Below are positions 47,701 through 54,039 of a stretch of 64,000 nt of DNA, one piece after another; positions within the stretch are counted from its first letter, which is position 1; each line of letters opens with the position of its first letter. This DNA is from RGIG3178 sp963674495. Lineage in GTDB: Bacteria; Bacillota; Clostridia; Christensenellales; QAND01. The stretch is taken from contig CAXXLG010000002.1 in NCBI GenBank assembly GCA_963674495.2, forward strand, positions 372,001 through 436,000, read 5' to 3'. Made by a program: the position numbers and the translations under genes. Under the pieces are notes generated by a model that worked only from the letters and a program-made list of their open reading frames with translations, was not told where the DNA came from and did not search any database.

Positions 47701-47880
47701 TTCATTTTCAGTACGCCGTTCAACCAACTCTACCTGATCAGGTGAATTATTTGTCTGCAGGCCCTCAGCGTTCGCAACCAGCTGTGCAATTGGTGAAATG
47801 TTTATCGGAGTACATGCTAGCAATAATGCAAATACAATACACAGACTTTTCAATAGGCTAGTTGCGAAACGTTTCTTCAT
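38785..47880 (-). CDS. Giant secreted RHS/YD-repeat protein with variable C-terminal tip
   Basis: A 3031-residue protein, the largest here. The signal peptide covers about 1-38. A DNRLRE-type domain (about 343-515) has LRVGQDTSHAKYRTFIKFTL. FN3-like and beta-sandwich modules follow (about 515-1400). A DUF6531-type start (about 1420, NVANGNMSFVSTDMVIPG) leads into long YD repeats (YDYNDYGELEEEL, YEYDGVGNRLEMD). The RHS core ends at GLVYMNARFYDPSTGRFLSQ and YVDPTGH (2808). The last 223 residues differ in composition and contain EETAHSLGMYEEH (2957-2969), like a zinc-peptidase helix with its first His replaced by Glu. GGGGAGG precedes the ATG. It resembles Gram-positive WapA-type toxins. Confidence 0.9.
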   Translation of the reverse strand: MKKRFATSLLKSLCIVFALLLACTPINISPIAQLVANAEGLQTNNSPDQVELVERRTENETFYQNADGSITYESHLEPIRYQDESGLWQDIDTDIVKIDKSETSTDLFKDNSNYSFRTKKGKQTLLLADDLKNEAPILLEFEYGSISSRPLTTEDAAKLSSQVEKIVVESKTDTTEMSNSELSLVEKTKLEDTEKEEEVKVDSAEYNEDSNYCVAEYDNAFGEGTSLRLRPTSQGYKEDIELQSYPGKDVSYSYLISAEGVELVLGEQREVFIVDKESGEQVGYLTPPYMYDSSKYEEYEHESYDIDVSFQDLGNGTYLYTLTPDQDYLLDERTVYPVYIDPTTTISGPSSTYDSDVKSSYPDSHFYLTDHLRVGQDTSHAKYRTFIKFTLPGDLSGAYVKSATLGTYQAYSGSTQPPHALYKVTQNWTSSGITWNNQPSTGSTYYQQQVVQTVKWYYWNMKALVQEWADGYPNYGLCIKSLQETLVRYKRYRSSDYSSYRPYLTITYYPVDINLSTTTTAGSTNSSVGSIRLNWTAPPSDSGLSVRVWRGSSSYSVSSSATSYTFSNVSAATSHTVKVQYYDSSGYSLVEQRTVSLPDTCPPGTLSQPNVTVTNGASNSGNSATIRVYNSNGVTDVPSGAVTDYRLMRSIRGGAYSQVATNSIPDFTLSAQADNTNYSFKVRAYDSRGNYSESAASSCQTADKTAPVIDASDISITPNDWTDDTTPTFTWHDISDEQGDASYGVTYVAIQIDSTAGSWTQVGSSGQGSYDIPCSALNDGQHTIYIRAKDAANNTSNLAQLIYKKDTVIDVAGIDIPMNERVISGNENGIFIINAQASDAHLASWSLDYALALEASPEDYINIVSGTSELLLTEGKNWQVSGLQENRFYTLRLTVTDSAGNDATDSKMVLYSSLGTEAILPSLDLTLKDENEVIIGEDDFIASETVNAEYSPSADRLGTLYVNDVVKDEEITQDGLSFNPLEYDEVNEKWIYPEGSQVFIRIMTEDLSDNREFTSTSYDVQNLSDTFDDDLKILNYVNTQRVDSHIELEPTYTDGSFLSKDQGIYGWMYYVQLSVDETLATGSSIEYRLVYGDGQNDYIELAKNEKTMLNMPINTYNLQAVLHGSGESPTVNAWHIETMFIPFGDSIVVNNAFDVNGRGFCALSNVVHNSNDGVMELDEQSQGVYYTSGSFTSTLRVTPGDVWEAHLMVDETKPTGTGIAYSISTDGGSSWQAIQPGTDPNTDDWVAIISFGDDIVLKAELTGDGSATPQLNSWTLRCRQTLAGEDHDVELIDEPDELSTLVDANYMTLLRWQPSETEGVTYNVYRSATPYFDYTSMEPLAVGIDTCYWSDYNLNFGETFYYKVTAVKTYSISETEVPRESQPTNEAWATVVSEDELQKSLGLQDYWTYAGFAAGNGTGYVNVANGNMSFVSTDMVIPGPFFGMVMRRTYNLMGNTKTPMGYGWDYSFNTCLFKDQDGNDVILKDGDGSFHRFEWDPATETYQSAKGTFMSLIYDEPTDEYRIERKDYVTYHFDATTMKLKKFTDINGIELTFTYDDRGNLESVENDVGESLTFEYCVDGADEQDPDYIYVNNNIDMLESVTWTQDVAQDPVSITYSYVYDDEDRLIEVHTELDGSDVCLSTFDYDVDLDSDPQTTDRNVVITDAEGNMTVILYDESGAVERIYDPVETLSNLSTAHYNDFDYEELTGDDLTTITSDLGVETEFYHDDNGMLTQYVNALGQTIAYANDGTNLLVDSMEYQNTIDGVDTIIQYAYVYDTNGNITQVKAYSKEDGAQNFTALGPETNFTYDTNFPNKIATQTVKKDSSTTITTSYTYNTNGSLHYLSVADGTDEEKVTEYQYYGASDSDGLQYQLKSVEDEFGKETRYVYNDKGQVVHIDEYDADNTYVRTAATYAYDAYGQTDTVSDAYDRFAQTPVYNVIDLDYDDLGRLIMQTNPDDSATQWVYDLNGNNTEVDTGYMDGSTYTSRNVVSNAYDQYDRITTSTVENNTGTEDDVVTSVSYQKWDSTQDVAGNDADKVVVTDPEGVQTIYKYNIIGQLVKTEVYDGTTTLTVAEYEYDDAGNRIKITDGASRVSKAYYNELNQQIRTIVDPAVLGETDHLNLLNIYTYDYLGNVTSDMQRSYDFGTSSYTDYVTTYTYDNLSRLTSVSQANPNYGDPGEPEYLTTHYTYDEAVTVGSDDLILNTYVDAMDRVQGTYFDEMGRKVMDVNYGDVTWNQGVPDLANDNDKKTTAYDYDIRFMPTEVTRVDGSVEAYQYNEMGQVTQVDYYAQGEQTPGNTIEYDYNDYGELEEELITEGANTHTTSYRYDKMGRVESTWDGTPGLGGLDVEYKYNNNGQVTELEYRTLGTNEHKLVYIYDGYGRISKIQLDPVIDLEDPEDGDDNTVREYIYDATNGDLDYVKTYRAFTTYDNNTENNPAYIKTDYTFNNAGMTEQITVTDADFIDANNTTGITEQYTVEYDGRGYIDIETLETDYSTSEDIETVYKGYEYDEIGRLVFAGNGDDIPTDPNPWDNETTYEYDGVGNRLEMDDGTDVYEYEYNGYNQLLTIDKNSVLYEEYGYDARGNQDYIETFDSGTTTKYEDYTFDLLNRLTETVVDDRSLSYDVTTKGAYNAAGQRIEKEIWSDEGGTDQLIDTTKYFYTGSSVLYTTDDSNIIKTDNILDLGGNIVASWRDRELGSEDVYFYNYDIRGSVTNIVTTSGGTEKGYEYDEFGNAQVSGSASFLNETGYTGSILDDSTGLVYMNARFYDPSTGRFLSQDTYSGSAYQPWTQHLYSYCGNNPANYVDPTGHMPEILNKLLKMFVAAFKEYKKNPKEEEKVDRNKVKINYTVNKDDPNLPYFEEVVDKQTEEINKADNREYDIEFTVNAGIENVFNTDTNINVKGDPISGSIAIIDNPTSASGQSSGGATGIKLVMIGHKVGPEGHTKEQAVLMSACLLIEETAHSLGMYEEHYPNSTRLPSCAYAGTDNCRFAGTCLADDGTSKSSNFGSGYELNKLIGDLATGKGYIPCGGLQ

Positions 47881-48415
47881 AACAATTTCCTCCCCATCAC
47901 TTTTATAAGAGCCTTAACGCTACATTGATGAATAAATAAAAAGGCTGCAACTATAATTGCAATCCAATTAATTCAAGATATATATGATTGTTCATGGTTT
48001 CTCTGAACTTATTGCATCCACGTGTACGCATAGTATTTATGCATTGTATTAAATGTTTTAACTTTATATTGGTAAAGTATTTAAATGAAAATTGACTATA
48101 TTCGACCATATAGTTCCCCCCAATGAACTTAGATGGTTAATGTGCAAATGCAATTGCTATTCAATTAATGATAGAATATAACATTGGTTAATGTACTGTC
48201 AAGGATTATTATAAAAAATATTCGTTTAATTTATAATATATACACATTTATTTTATTTTATATAATTTTTTACTTCTTATTTCTTAACTAATTGTTGTCA
48301 TTTGTAGATATAGATACTGACAAAGCACCTTGGAATCGTATGATTATATCAATATCGCTATTGTCCAGATTGCATTTCTATCTTATCTACACCTAAAGAT
48401 GCTCTTCTTCCTGTT
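47881..48415. other. AT-rich intergenic region upstream of the RHS gene
   Basis: About 535 nt, strongly AT-rich, between the RHS start and the small gene at 48416. It has no convincing reading frame or hairpin. It presumably holds the RHS promoter on the minus strand, which I could not place. Confidence 0.5.
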
Positions 48416-48616
48416 CTAGATCTCAAGCTCCAGCAACGATTCGATTATACTATTCAAACCCATCTCTACATCTTTGAAATGCTTCTCCATCATCTCATCA
48501 TAGAGCCAGATATCGATCAAGATATTTTTGATCCTCTCCGTATCTTGGAACAGTCCTACGATATCCTTCTCTAAAGTGAATGCATCTCTTTCTTCATTAC
48601 ATTCTAATATGACCAT
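48416..48616 (-). CDS. Small 66-residue protein, paralogue of 50068-50268
   Basis: An acidic helical protein (MVILECNEERDAFTLEKDIV through IIESLLELEI). It shares its length, start MVIL, the I-K-x-x-L and D-M/V-x-x-x-L-N-x-I spacing, and the preceding GAGGTGAT ribosome site with the gene at 50068. The 200 nt upstream of both is also alike. No family recognised. Both lie a fixed distance past a tRNA-Met-type sequence, so they probably belong to the ends of the integrated elements. Confidence 0.6.
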   Translation of the reverse strand: MVILECNEERDAFTLEKDIVGLFQDTERIKNILIDIWLYDEMMEKHFKDVEMGLNSIIESLLELEI

Positions 48617-48850
48617 GGTATCACCTCATCAATATTGTTACGGAATCGATAACAATTAAGCCGATGTCATGGCTATTCCACCTCTATATTGGGCTTTTAT
48701 TGAGTTAATCGTCCATTCAACATAGGATATTTTCGATGATAATTGGACTAATTTCCCGTCCATGTGTGAATACATGAATTGACTGCACTGTTGGAATATC
48801 AAGGCCCCCATTTACGGTATCCTTCTAGTCATGCAACAATTGAATAATGA
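48617..48850. repeat. Conserved spacer module, left copy
   Basis: It shares blocks with 50269-50484: AATTAAGCCGATGTCATG, then CTAT-CCACCT, GGGCTTTTATTGAGTTAAT, CCATTCAACATAGGATAT and TGAATTGACT. Together with the small gene on one side and the hairpin-tRNA on the other, it forms a duplicated about 0.55-kb unit. Confidence 0.7.
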
Positions 48851-48851
48851 A

Positions 48852-48879
48852 AAGAAGCCCTTTGCAAAAGGCTTCTTTT
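48852..48879 (-). terminator. Terminator downstream of tRNA-Met (left copy)
   Basis: AAGAAGCC pairs with GGCTTCTT; on the minus strand it ends in a T-rich tract. It lies 3 nt after the tRNA CCA. Confidence 0.75.
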
Positions 48880-48881
48880 GG

Positions 48882-48958
48882 TGGTAGCGGTGGTGGGACT
48901 CGAACCTACGACACTCCGGGTATGAACCGAATGCTCTAGCCAGCTGAGCTACACCGCC
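48882..48958 (-). tRNA. tRNA-Met (CAT), variant copy
   Basis: 77 nt with encoded CCA. Acceptor GGCGGTG pairs with CACCGCT, and the anticodon loop TTCATAC sits between good stems. The 5' half is identical to the tRNA at 56050-56126. The T arm differs (GTAGG/CCCAC, with one A-C mismatch) and looks part-way towards the T arm of the initiator tRNA. It may work, but its T stem is weaker, so it could be a chimera left by recombination. Confidence 0.8.
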
Positions 48959-49096
48959 ATATGCTTTTGCCCGCTAAACGGGGCCCCACAAAGTCCGTCA
49001 GATTTTGTGGGGATAAGGAGGAGCAAGGGAGCATACCTAAGAATTCCCAGTCTTAGCGACTGGGGATTCTTGGGTGGAGCGCACTTTGCTCCGACG
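48959..49096. repeat. Double-hairpin spacer between tRNA-Met and the fMet 3' half
   Basis: It holds CCCACAAAGTCC...TTTTGTGGGG and CCCAGTCTTAGCGACTGGG hairpins, then GGAGCGCACTTTGCTCC. The same order, degraded, is found at 22950-23110, and part of it at 33445-33490. This marks a spacer that moves or duplicates with the tRNA ends. Confidence 0.6.
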
Positions 49097-49147
49097 TGGT
49101 AGCGGGGGTGGGATTTGAACCTCACGACCTCCGGGTTATGAGCCCGA
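49097..49147 (-). repeat. Direct repeat: 3' half of tRNA-fMet (att-like)
   Basis: A 51-nt exact copy of 56161-56211, running from the anticodon arm through the T arm to CCA of the initiator tRNA. Beyond it the sequence diverges at once, so no 5' half exists here. Same orientation as the intact tRNA. This is the classic footprint of integration into the 3' end of a tRNA gene. Confidence 0.88.
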
Positions 49148-49260
49148 ACCGGCCCGTTTATCCACATATACGCTCATGCCCTTAAAGAGCGTTTCATTCG
49201 TTTCCATAGGCTCTATATTGTCTCTTCATGCATTCTCATAGCATACTGTTTGATCTCATC

Positions 49261-49269
49261 GGAGGGCAA
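49261..49269 (+). repeat. GGAGGGCAA motif, single copy
   Basis: One copy of the motif that appears in tandem at 53761 and 55844 and in a degraded pair at 55071. It is near the left end of the island. Confidence 0.4.
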
Positions 49270-49381
49270 GACGAGGGGAATTACTCACCAGGGCGGAGGG
49301 CCTATCCTGCTATTTCTAAGGTTCTCTTTATCCGTTAAAACAACAATATACATCAATTCCATTGCATACCAAATCTGCACA

Positions 49382-49909
49382 TTAATCACTATAATAATAG
49401 ATATACAATATATCAGTCTCTGTATTAAATACTGCTAATTTAAAAGAAAACCTTTCTCTTAGATTGATATTGACATCTTTTTCGTCTGGATAGTTTATCG
49501 CATACATATCTTCAAAGTAATAAATTCCTTTATCAAGATCGACAGGGAAATCATCCGGCAGGATTGCTATTCTTTGTATTTCTTCAGGCAATGGAAGCTG
49601 TTCCCATTTTTGCGTCTGGTCTGTTGTTGCTATAAAATCTTGTTCTTCCGTAGATGGAATTTGTAATATTCCATAGTATTCACCATCCATCATTCCTATG
49701 TCATTAATACTTTCTCGAATGATTGTCGCATCCGTCGGTACATTTAGTTCATAATAAAGACTTTCTTTACCATCCTCTGGAGTAAATGAAAACATTGCAC
49801 GTCCAAACCAGTACAGTAGACCATATGCAATAATTATTACTGCAGATATTATTACTAAGATCTTCCATAATAATTTCATGATTTTCACAAGTCTTAACCT
49901 CATGCTCAT
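49382..49909 (-). CDS. Hypothetical single-pass membrane protein
   Basis: A 175-residue protein. A basic N-terminus and one TM helix (about 13-34, LWKILVIISAVIIIAYGLLY) are followed by an outside domain of about 135 residues with YYGILQIPSTEEQDF. The start is uncertain: ATG at 49909 or 49879, or a GTG at 49888 with GAGG 9 nt upstream. No family recognised. It lies within the island next to the small gene at 50068. Confidence 0.6.
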   Translation of the reverse strand: MSMRLRLVKIMKLLWKILVIISAVIIIAYGLLYWFGRAMFSFTPEDGKESLYYELNVPTDATIIRESINDIGMMDGEYYGILQIPSTEEQDFIATTDQTQKWEQLPLPEEIQRIAILPDDFPVDLDKGIYYFEDMYAINYPDEKDVNINLRERFSFKLAVFNTETDILYIYYYSD

Positions 49910-50067
49910 CTTTATTTTGATAATTTATATGATTCTTGGAAATGGATGAATATCCAATAAGTCTTAATGATACCCATACGTTGTGCGGCAAGACCATTAT
50001 TGTTTAACGCTTATAATATACAGCTGAATCGCACTAAAAACAATGCATGGGCTAAGGCTCGAAATTA

Positions 50068-50268
50068 TTAAGCATCCAAATTCGAAAGCTCTGCCACTAT
50101 CCCATTTAAATCCATATCTATATTACTCAGATATTCCCTTATCTCTGCACTATCCAGACCAGCACTTACCAACTTATATTTTATGGTATTGATCAGATCG
50201 AGCACATCACATATATCATTTCTCAGCCAGTCGGGGTCAGTCATATTGCTCTCTTTTAATATAACCAT
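50068..50268 (-). CDS. Small 66-residue protein, paralogue of 48416-48616
   Basis: Acidic helical protein (MVILKESNMTDPDWLRNDIC through DLNGIVAELSNLDA) with GAGGTGAT before the ATG. It matches the gene at 48416 in length, start, spacing of conserved residues and upstream sequence. No family recognised. Duplication together with tRNA-associated sequence suggests it is an element gene, perhaps for excision control or maintenance, but nothing shows that directly. Confidence 0.6.
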   Translation of the reverse strand: MVILKESNMTDPDWLRNDICDVLDLINTIKYKLVSAGLDSAEIREYLSNIDMDLNGIVAELSNLDA

Positions 50269-50545
50269 GATATCACCTCATCTATAGTATTAAGGAATCG
50301 ACACCAATTAAGCCGATGTCATGACTATCCCACCTTTATTTGGGCTTTTATTGAGTTAATGGACCATTCAACATAGGATATGGTTATATTCATTGAATTG
50401 ACTAACCCCCTAGACGCTTCATGTAGACGCTTCATGTAGACGTTTCATACTTTGTTGGAAGGTTGTTCGCCGGAAATAAAATAGAAGCCCTATCGCTTGA
50501 ATAGAGCTTCCAATGATGTTAGTTTGATGGTTCGAACCTTTTCTA
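50269..50545. repeat. Conserved spacer module, right copy, with tRNA trace
   Basis: Counterpart of 48617-48881. It adds a short tandem repeat, GACGCTTCATGTA twice plus a third diverged copy (50414-50448), and ends in GAAGCCC...GAGCTTC with TGGTTCGAACC beyond. That last block resembles a T arm, so this is likely another worn tRNA 3' end. Confidence 0.55.
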
Positions 50546-50920
50546 CTACAATCCCATCTGACTCTTTGATATTACGATCCCATTTTTAAACACAACGGAG
50601 ATAGTACCTGCTCCACTGGGAGACCAGACATACATGTCTGTACTTCCAGACACTTGCAGCTCCCCTTCTCCAAGTATTGACACAACCTGGTTGTATGTCA
50701 TCCCCTTGGATATTTTCTCAAAATTCTCCATCGTTATTCTTGAGGTGGGGATAGATGTTGGTCTGGATGTCCGAGCTGTTGTAGCTGTTGGCTGTTGTGT
50801 TTGAGACTGCGTATAACTAGGCTGATTGTACGAAGGAGTGGAACTATTTGTACATCCGCTTAGATACAGGATCATTGATAGGCATAAAATCAGCGTAGTA
50901 ACAATAAAATATTTTTTCAT
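50546..50920 (-). CDS. Lipoprotein with DUF3862/SmpA-like domain
   Basis: A 124-residue protein. The lipobox LSGC puts the modified Cys at 23. A Thr/Ser/Gln-rich linker follows, then a C-terminal domain ITMENFEKISKGMTYNQVVS with ILGEGELQ and VVFKNGIVISKSQMGL. That is the SmpA/BamE-like fold found in DUF3862 lipoproteins of Gram-positives. GGGAGG is 7 nt before the ATG. It is expected on the outer face of the membrane; function unknown. Confidence 0.78.
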   Translation of the reverse strand: MKKYFIVTTLILCLSMILYLSGCTNSSTPSYNQPSYTQSQTQQPTATTARTSRPTSIPTSRITMENFEKISKGMTYNQVVSILGEGELQVSGSTDMYVWSPSGAGTISVVFKNGIVISKSQMGL

Positions 50921-50967
50921 TTGTGACCTCCCTGTTTATTGTTTTTAAGTTTCTGCTTGTGTATGAG

Positions 50968-51237
50968 TTACTGAATATACCCTGCCATAAACCTCAACAC
51001 TGCAGCACCTTCTATTTCATCCGTATAAAAGACGTATCTAGTTCCTTTTGGGTCATCATATGAAAACATTTCAAGAGGCTCTCCAACTCCATGTTTGACC
51101 CATTCATCTACTAGGTCGTAAATAATAATATTCATATCATCATTAGTTACCGTAGTGTCAAACGCGCAGAGGAAAGGCGCTACCAATACGCCACAGTTCA
51201 CCGCAAGGTTTCTATTCTGGGCCATTGTGGTGGACAT
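50968..51237 (-). CDS. Hypothetical protein abutting the integrase
   Basis: An about 89-residue frame (from ATG 51237; a TTG at 51252 is also possible) ending VLRFMAGYIQ. It includes DEWVKHGVGEPLEMFSYDDP. No ribosome site is evident, and its 5' end runs into the integrase region, so it may be a truncated gene cut by the recombination that brought the integrase. No family recognised. Confidence 0.4.
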   Translation of the reverse strand: MSTTMAQNRNLAVNCGVLVAPFLCAFDTTVTNDDMNIIIYDLVDEWVKHGVGEPLEMFSYDDPKGTRYVFYTDEIEGAAVLRFMAGYIQ

Positions 51238-51270
51238 TGCATTGTCTATCAATACGTTGATTATAAGACA

Positions 51271-52434
51271 GTGCCAGTATTTAGATCCTCTGTATCGGAC
51301 GGCAGACGTATCGACAAATCAACGTCTTGGTATCCCGATCCAGACATGACCCAGAAGCAGATTGAGAAGGAGTTGGAACGGCAAAAACTATTGTTTGAGG
51401 AGAAAGTTAAGAATGGTATCTGCTATGACGATAACATCCGGTTCCATGAGCTGGTCAGCATGTGGATGGAGAACTATGCCAGAAAGCAACTGACCATTAA
51501 AACGATAGCACGGTATGAAGGATTATTGAAACGTATCCTCCCAGCCATGGGTCATCTGAAACTACGGGATATCAAATCATTGCATTTAAATATGTTCTAT
51601 CGAAATCTCGAAGAAGATGGGATCAATAAACGTGCCATCAGGAATAAGAAAGGCAAAATAGTAGGTAATGGAAGGCTATCCCCAAAGACCATATTGGAGC
51701 ATCACCGGCTCATATCCAAGATTTTATCCACAGCTGTGAAGTGGCAACTGATCGGAATCAACGTTGCGAAAATGGCTGACCCACCGAAAGTACCCTATCG
51801 GGAAATCAAATATTTTAATGAAGATGAAGCATGCCGCATGATCGAATTATTAAATGACGAGCCGATCAAGTACAGGACTATGATCAGCTTGCTCATATTC
51901 ACCGGTATGCGTCGTGGCGAGCTGTGTGGATTGGAATGGAAGGACATCGACTTCGAATTTCATACTATTAGTATCGTTCGTACATCTCAATACATAGGCA
52001 ATAAGACGGTCATAACGAAGGAGCCCAAGACGAAATCCGGTATCCGTAAATTCGTGATCAGCGATGGTCTATGCATCGTATTGAAGGAGTACAGGAAGTG
52101 GCAATTACAGGAAAAATTGAAAATTGGGGATCAATGGATTGACTCGGATCGACTGTTCACCCAGTGGAATGGTACGCCAATGTATCCCGATTCCATAACA
52201 CAATGGTTTGCTAAGTTCATCAAGCGTAATAAGCTGCCTAAGGTGACTCTCCATTCTCTCCGTCATACCAATGCTACGCTGATGATAGCGGAGGGTGTGG
52301 ACGTCTGTACAGTGTCCAAAAGGCTCGGTCATGCAAATACGTCCACTACATTGAACATCTATGCCCATGCGTTGAAGTCGAGGGATCAGGAGGCTGCGGA
52401 GATATTGGAATCGATGCTAAACAAAATCGTATAG
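51271..52434 (+). CDS. Tyrosine site-specific integrase
   Basis: A 387-residue recombinase. It has an N-terminal arm-binding part (about 1-50), a SAM-like core-binding domain (about 55-165) and a catalytic domain with all active residues: Arg214 (TGMRRGEL), Lys255, His328 and Arg331 (HSLRHTNAT), His354 (LGHANTS) and Tyr364 (NIYAHAL). It would insert and excise the surrounding island at tRNA 3' ends. The start is odd: a GTG with no ribosome site, and the first strand of the arm domain seems to be missing. The gene may therefore be 5'-truncated. Five or more C-terminal remnants of close relatives lie at 14.2-27.0 kb. Confidence 0.92.
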   Translation: MPVFRSSVSDGRRIDKSTSWYPDPDMTQKQIEKELERQKLLFEEKVKNGICYDDNIRFHELVSMWMENYARKQLTIKTIARYEGLLKRILPAMGHLKLRDIKSLHLNMFYRNLEEDGINKRAIRNKKGKIVGNGRLSPKTILEHHRLISKILSTAVKWQLIGINVAKMADPPKVPYREIKYFNEDEACRMIELLNDEPIKYRTMISLLIFTGMRRGELCGLEWKDIDFEFHTISIVRTSQYIGNKTVITKEPKTKSGIRKFVISDGLCIVLKEYRKWQLQEKLKIGDQWIDSDRLFTQWNGTPMYPDSITQWFAKFIKRNKLPKVTLHSLRHTNATLMIAEGVDVCTVSKRLGHANTSTTLNIYAHALKSRDQEAAEILESMLNKIV

Positions 52435-52468
52435 AAATGGATTTTCAATATAGCATGTGGGGTAATGA

Positions 52469-52636
52469 ATGATGGATAATTTGATCTTCGAACAAATCAA
52501 ACAGAACGATGAATTTTCTCAGGTAAAAGTCGCCGCCATATCTACACTGGCATCATCTTTTATTTATGTATATATAATGCAATCGTACATTAAAGAGCTT
52601 TTTGAATTTTTTCTTCATCCCCCTTGCCTCCAATAA
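52469..52636 (+). pseudogene. Short frame resembling a DinD/BRO protein start
   Basis: A 55-codon frame opening MMDNLIFEQIKQNDEF, similar to the first residues of DNA-damage-inducible D/BRO antirepressor-like proteins, then losing similarity and ending in TAA. GGGGTAATGA lies just upstream. It could be the stub of a lost phage-type gene. The 52637-53000 stretch has nothing supportable. Confidence 0.3.
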
Positions 52637-53012
52637 TAGATTAAGCATATAATAAATGTATGCAAATCACAGTAATTAACAATGATGAATTTGAACAATG
52701 TCGATGGTTTTCCGATACAAAGATGTTCGTTGAGTAACTATTTAAATAAAGAGAAGCGAACTATGAAACCGAACGAATCGTTCAAAGACGCTCACAAGGA
52801 AATTATAATCAGTAAAAAAAGAATACCGGCTCATATATAGATACTTGGAATTTAAATATGGTTTCGATATAGGGGTAGAATATTGACACTTTAAGATGCA
52901 CAGAAAAAACTCTTATTTTGAACAGCAGTACACCCGATTACAAAAATGCACTATTGTTTTTTCTAAGTCAGTTTGAAATTTACATAAGCGCTTCAAGAAA
53001 TGAGGGATATTG

Positions 53013-53615
53013 ATGTATTGTAATAACTGTGGAGAAAAAATCAGCAATCAGGCTTCATTTTGCCCACATTGTGGCGCACCCGTCCAACAAGCCGGCCTCT
53101 ATACTTCGCCCGTCAAAAAGCCAGCGAGTCAGGGATTGAAAACCACGATCATCTCCATTGTTTCGGCAGCTTTGATAGGCTTTGGTGTGTTCGCCTATTT
53201 TCAATGGATCAAACCGAGTTCAAATTCGCCAACCGTGAAAGCAAGCTATACGCCGGGCATATCAAATCCTGTTGATACGGCTGTGAACAGTCCCTTCTTT
53301 ACGCCGATGCCAGAGGCCTCCCATTCATTGACGGCAAATGAAATGCAGATTCTAGGTGCATGGGAATGGGTTTCGGAAATTGTATACTATGGGATTATCT
53401 TTTACGATGACGGCACCGCGTTGTATGTCGAAGATGACAAACAGGAAATGTACACCTATTCTATTTCCGGCAATATGTTGACGATGACCGATCCTCAAGA
53501 GACTTCGTATAGCATTCCAATGGCGTTTGAAACCTATTATGGTGACGAATATCTGGTTCTCACAGCAGACGATCAAGCGCTGGACTTTGTTCGTGTCGAC
53601 GAGTTGCATAGATAA
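53013..53615 (+). CDS. Zinc-ribbon membrane protein
   Basis: A 200-residue protein. The zinc ribbon MYCNNCGEKISNQASFCPHC is followed by a Lys-rich linker, one TM helix (about 47-67, IISIVSAALIGFGVFAYF), a Ser/Pro stalk and a C-terminal outside domain (about 110-200) with LGAWEWVSEIVYYGIIFYDD. That domain resembles small lipocalin-like or DUF5640-type folds, in which a Trp follows G-x-W-x-x. The ATG at 53013 has GAGGG 6 nt upstream. The function is unknown. It shares its architecture with the protein at 33544. Confidence 0.75.
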   Translation: MYCNNCGEKISNQASFCPHCGAPVQQAGLYTSPVKKPASQGLKTTIISIVSAALIGFGVFAYFQWIKPSSNSPTVKASYTPGISNPVDTAVNSPFFTPMPEASHSLTANEMQILGAWEWVSEIVYYGIIFYDDGTALYVEDDKQEMYTYSISGNMLTMTDPQETSYSIPMAFETYYGDEYLVLTADDQALDFVRVDELHR

Positions 53616-53760
53616 ATATTCTCAATGATTTGCTTGTCGTTAAGAGAGTATCAACGCATGCTGGAAATAAACAATGTATTTTTTATGATTTTGATAGTCT
53701 AATAAGTCAATGTTATAACCTCAACTCATCCTCTCCCATTCCTCCTCTTTTACTCTCAAA

Positions 53761-53780
53761 GGAGGGCAATCGGAGGGCAA
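53761..53780 (+). repeat. GGAGGGCAA tandem pair
   Basis: Two GGAGGGCAA copies separated by TC, preceded by TTTACTCTCAAA. The same block with TTTACTCTCATA occurs at 55844-55863. It could be arm-type integrase sites or the leftover 3' tail of an integrase gene (frame G-G-Q-S-E-G). Confidence 0.55.
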
Positions 53781-53936
53781 GAGCCCAATTTTGCCCATAT
53801 TTCACGATCTAAATTTAGGATAGTATTCTGGCTCGTATCTCGTCTGGATATAAATGTTTGAATTGACTGCTTTGTTGAAATATCCAGGCTCCCAATTAGT
53901 GATATCTTCCAAGTTATCAAATAATTAGATAATAAA

Positions 53937-53963
53937 AAGAAGCCCTCTCTCAAGGGCTTCTTT
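53937..53963 (-). terminator. Terminator after the tRNA-Met 3' repeat
   Basis: AAGAAGCCC pairs with GGGCTTCTT, followed on the minus strand by TTTTATTAT. Confidence 0.75.
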
Positions 53964-53967
53964 CTTG

Positions 53968-54006
53968 TGGTAGCGGTGACTGGACTCGAACCAGTGACAC
54001 TCCGGG
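53968..54006 (-). repeat. Direct repeat: 3' half of tRNA-Met (att-like)
   Basis: A 39-nt exact match to 56050-56088, from the 3' strand of the anticodon stem through the T arm to CCA. It then diverges sharply. Same orientation as the intact tRNA. Confidence 0.85.
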
Positions 54007-54039
54007 GACTGGCGCAAGCCTATGTCCAACACAATCTAA

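Noticed and set aside
50414..50448. CRISPR-like short repeat (GACGCTTCATGTA)
   Set aside because: Only two or three copies directly abutting, with no spacers and no cas genes; a simple tandem duplication.
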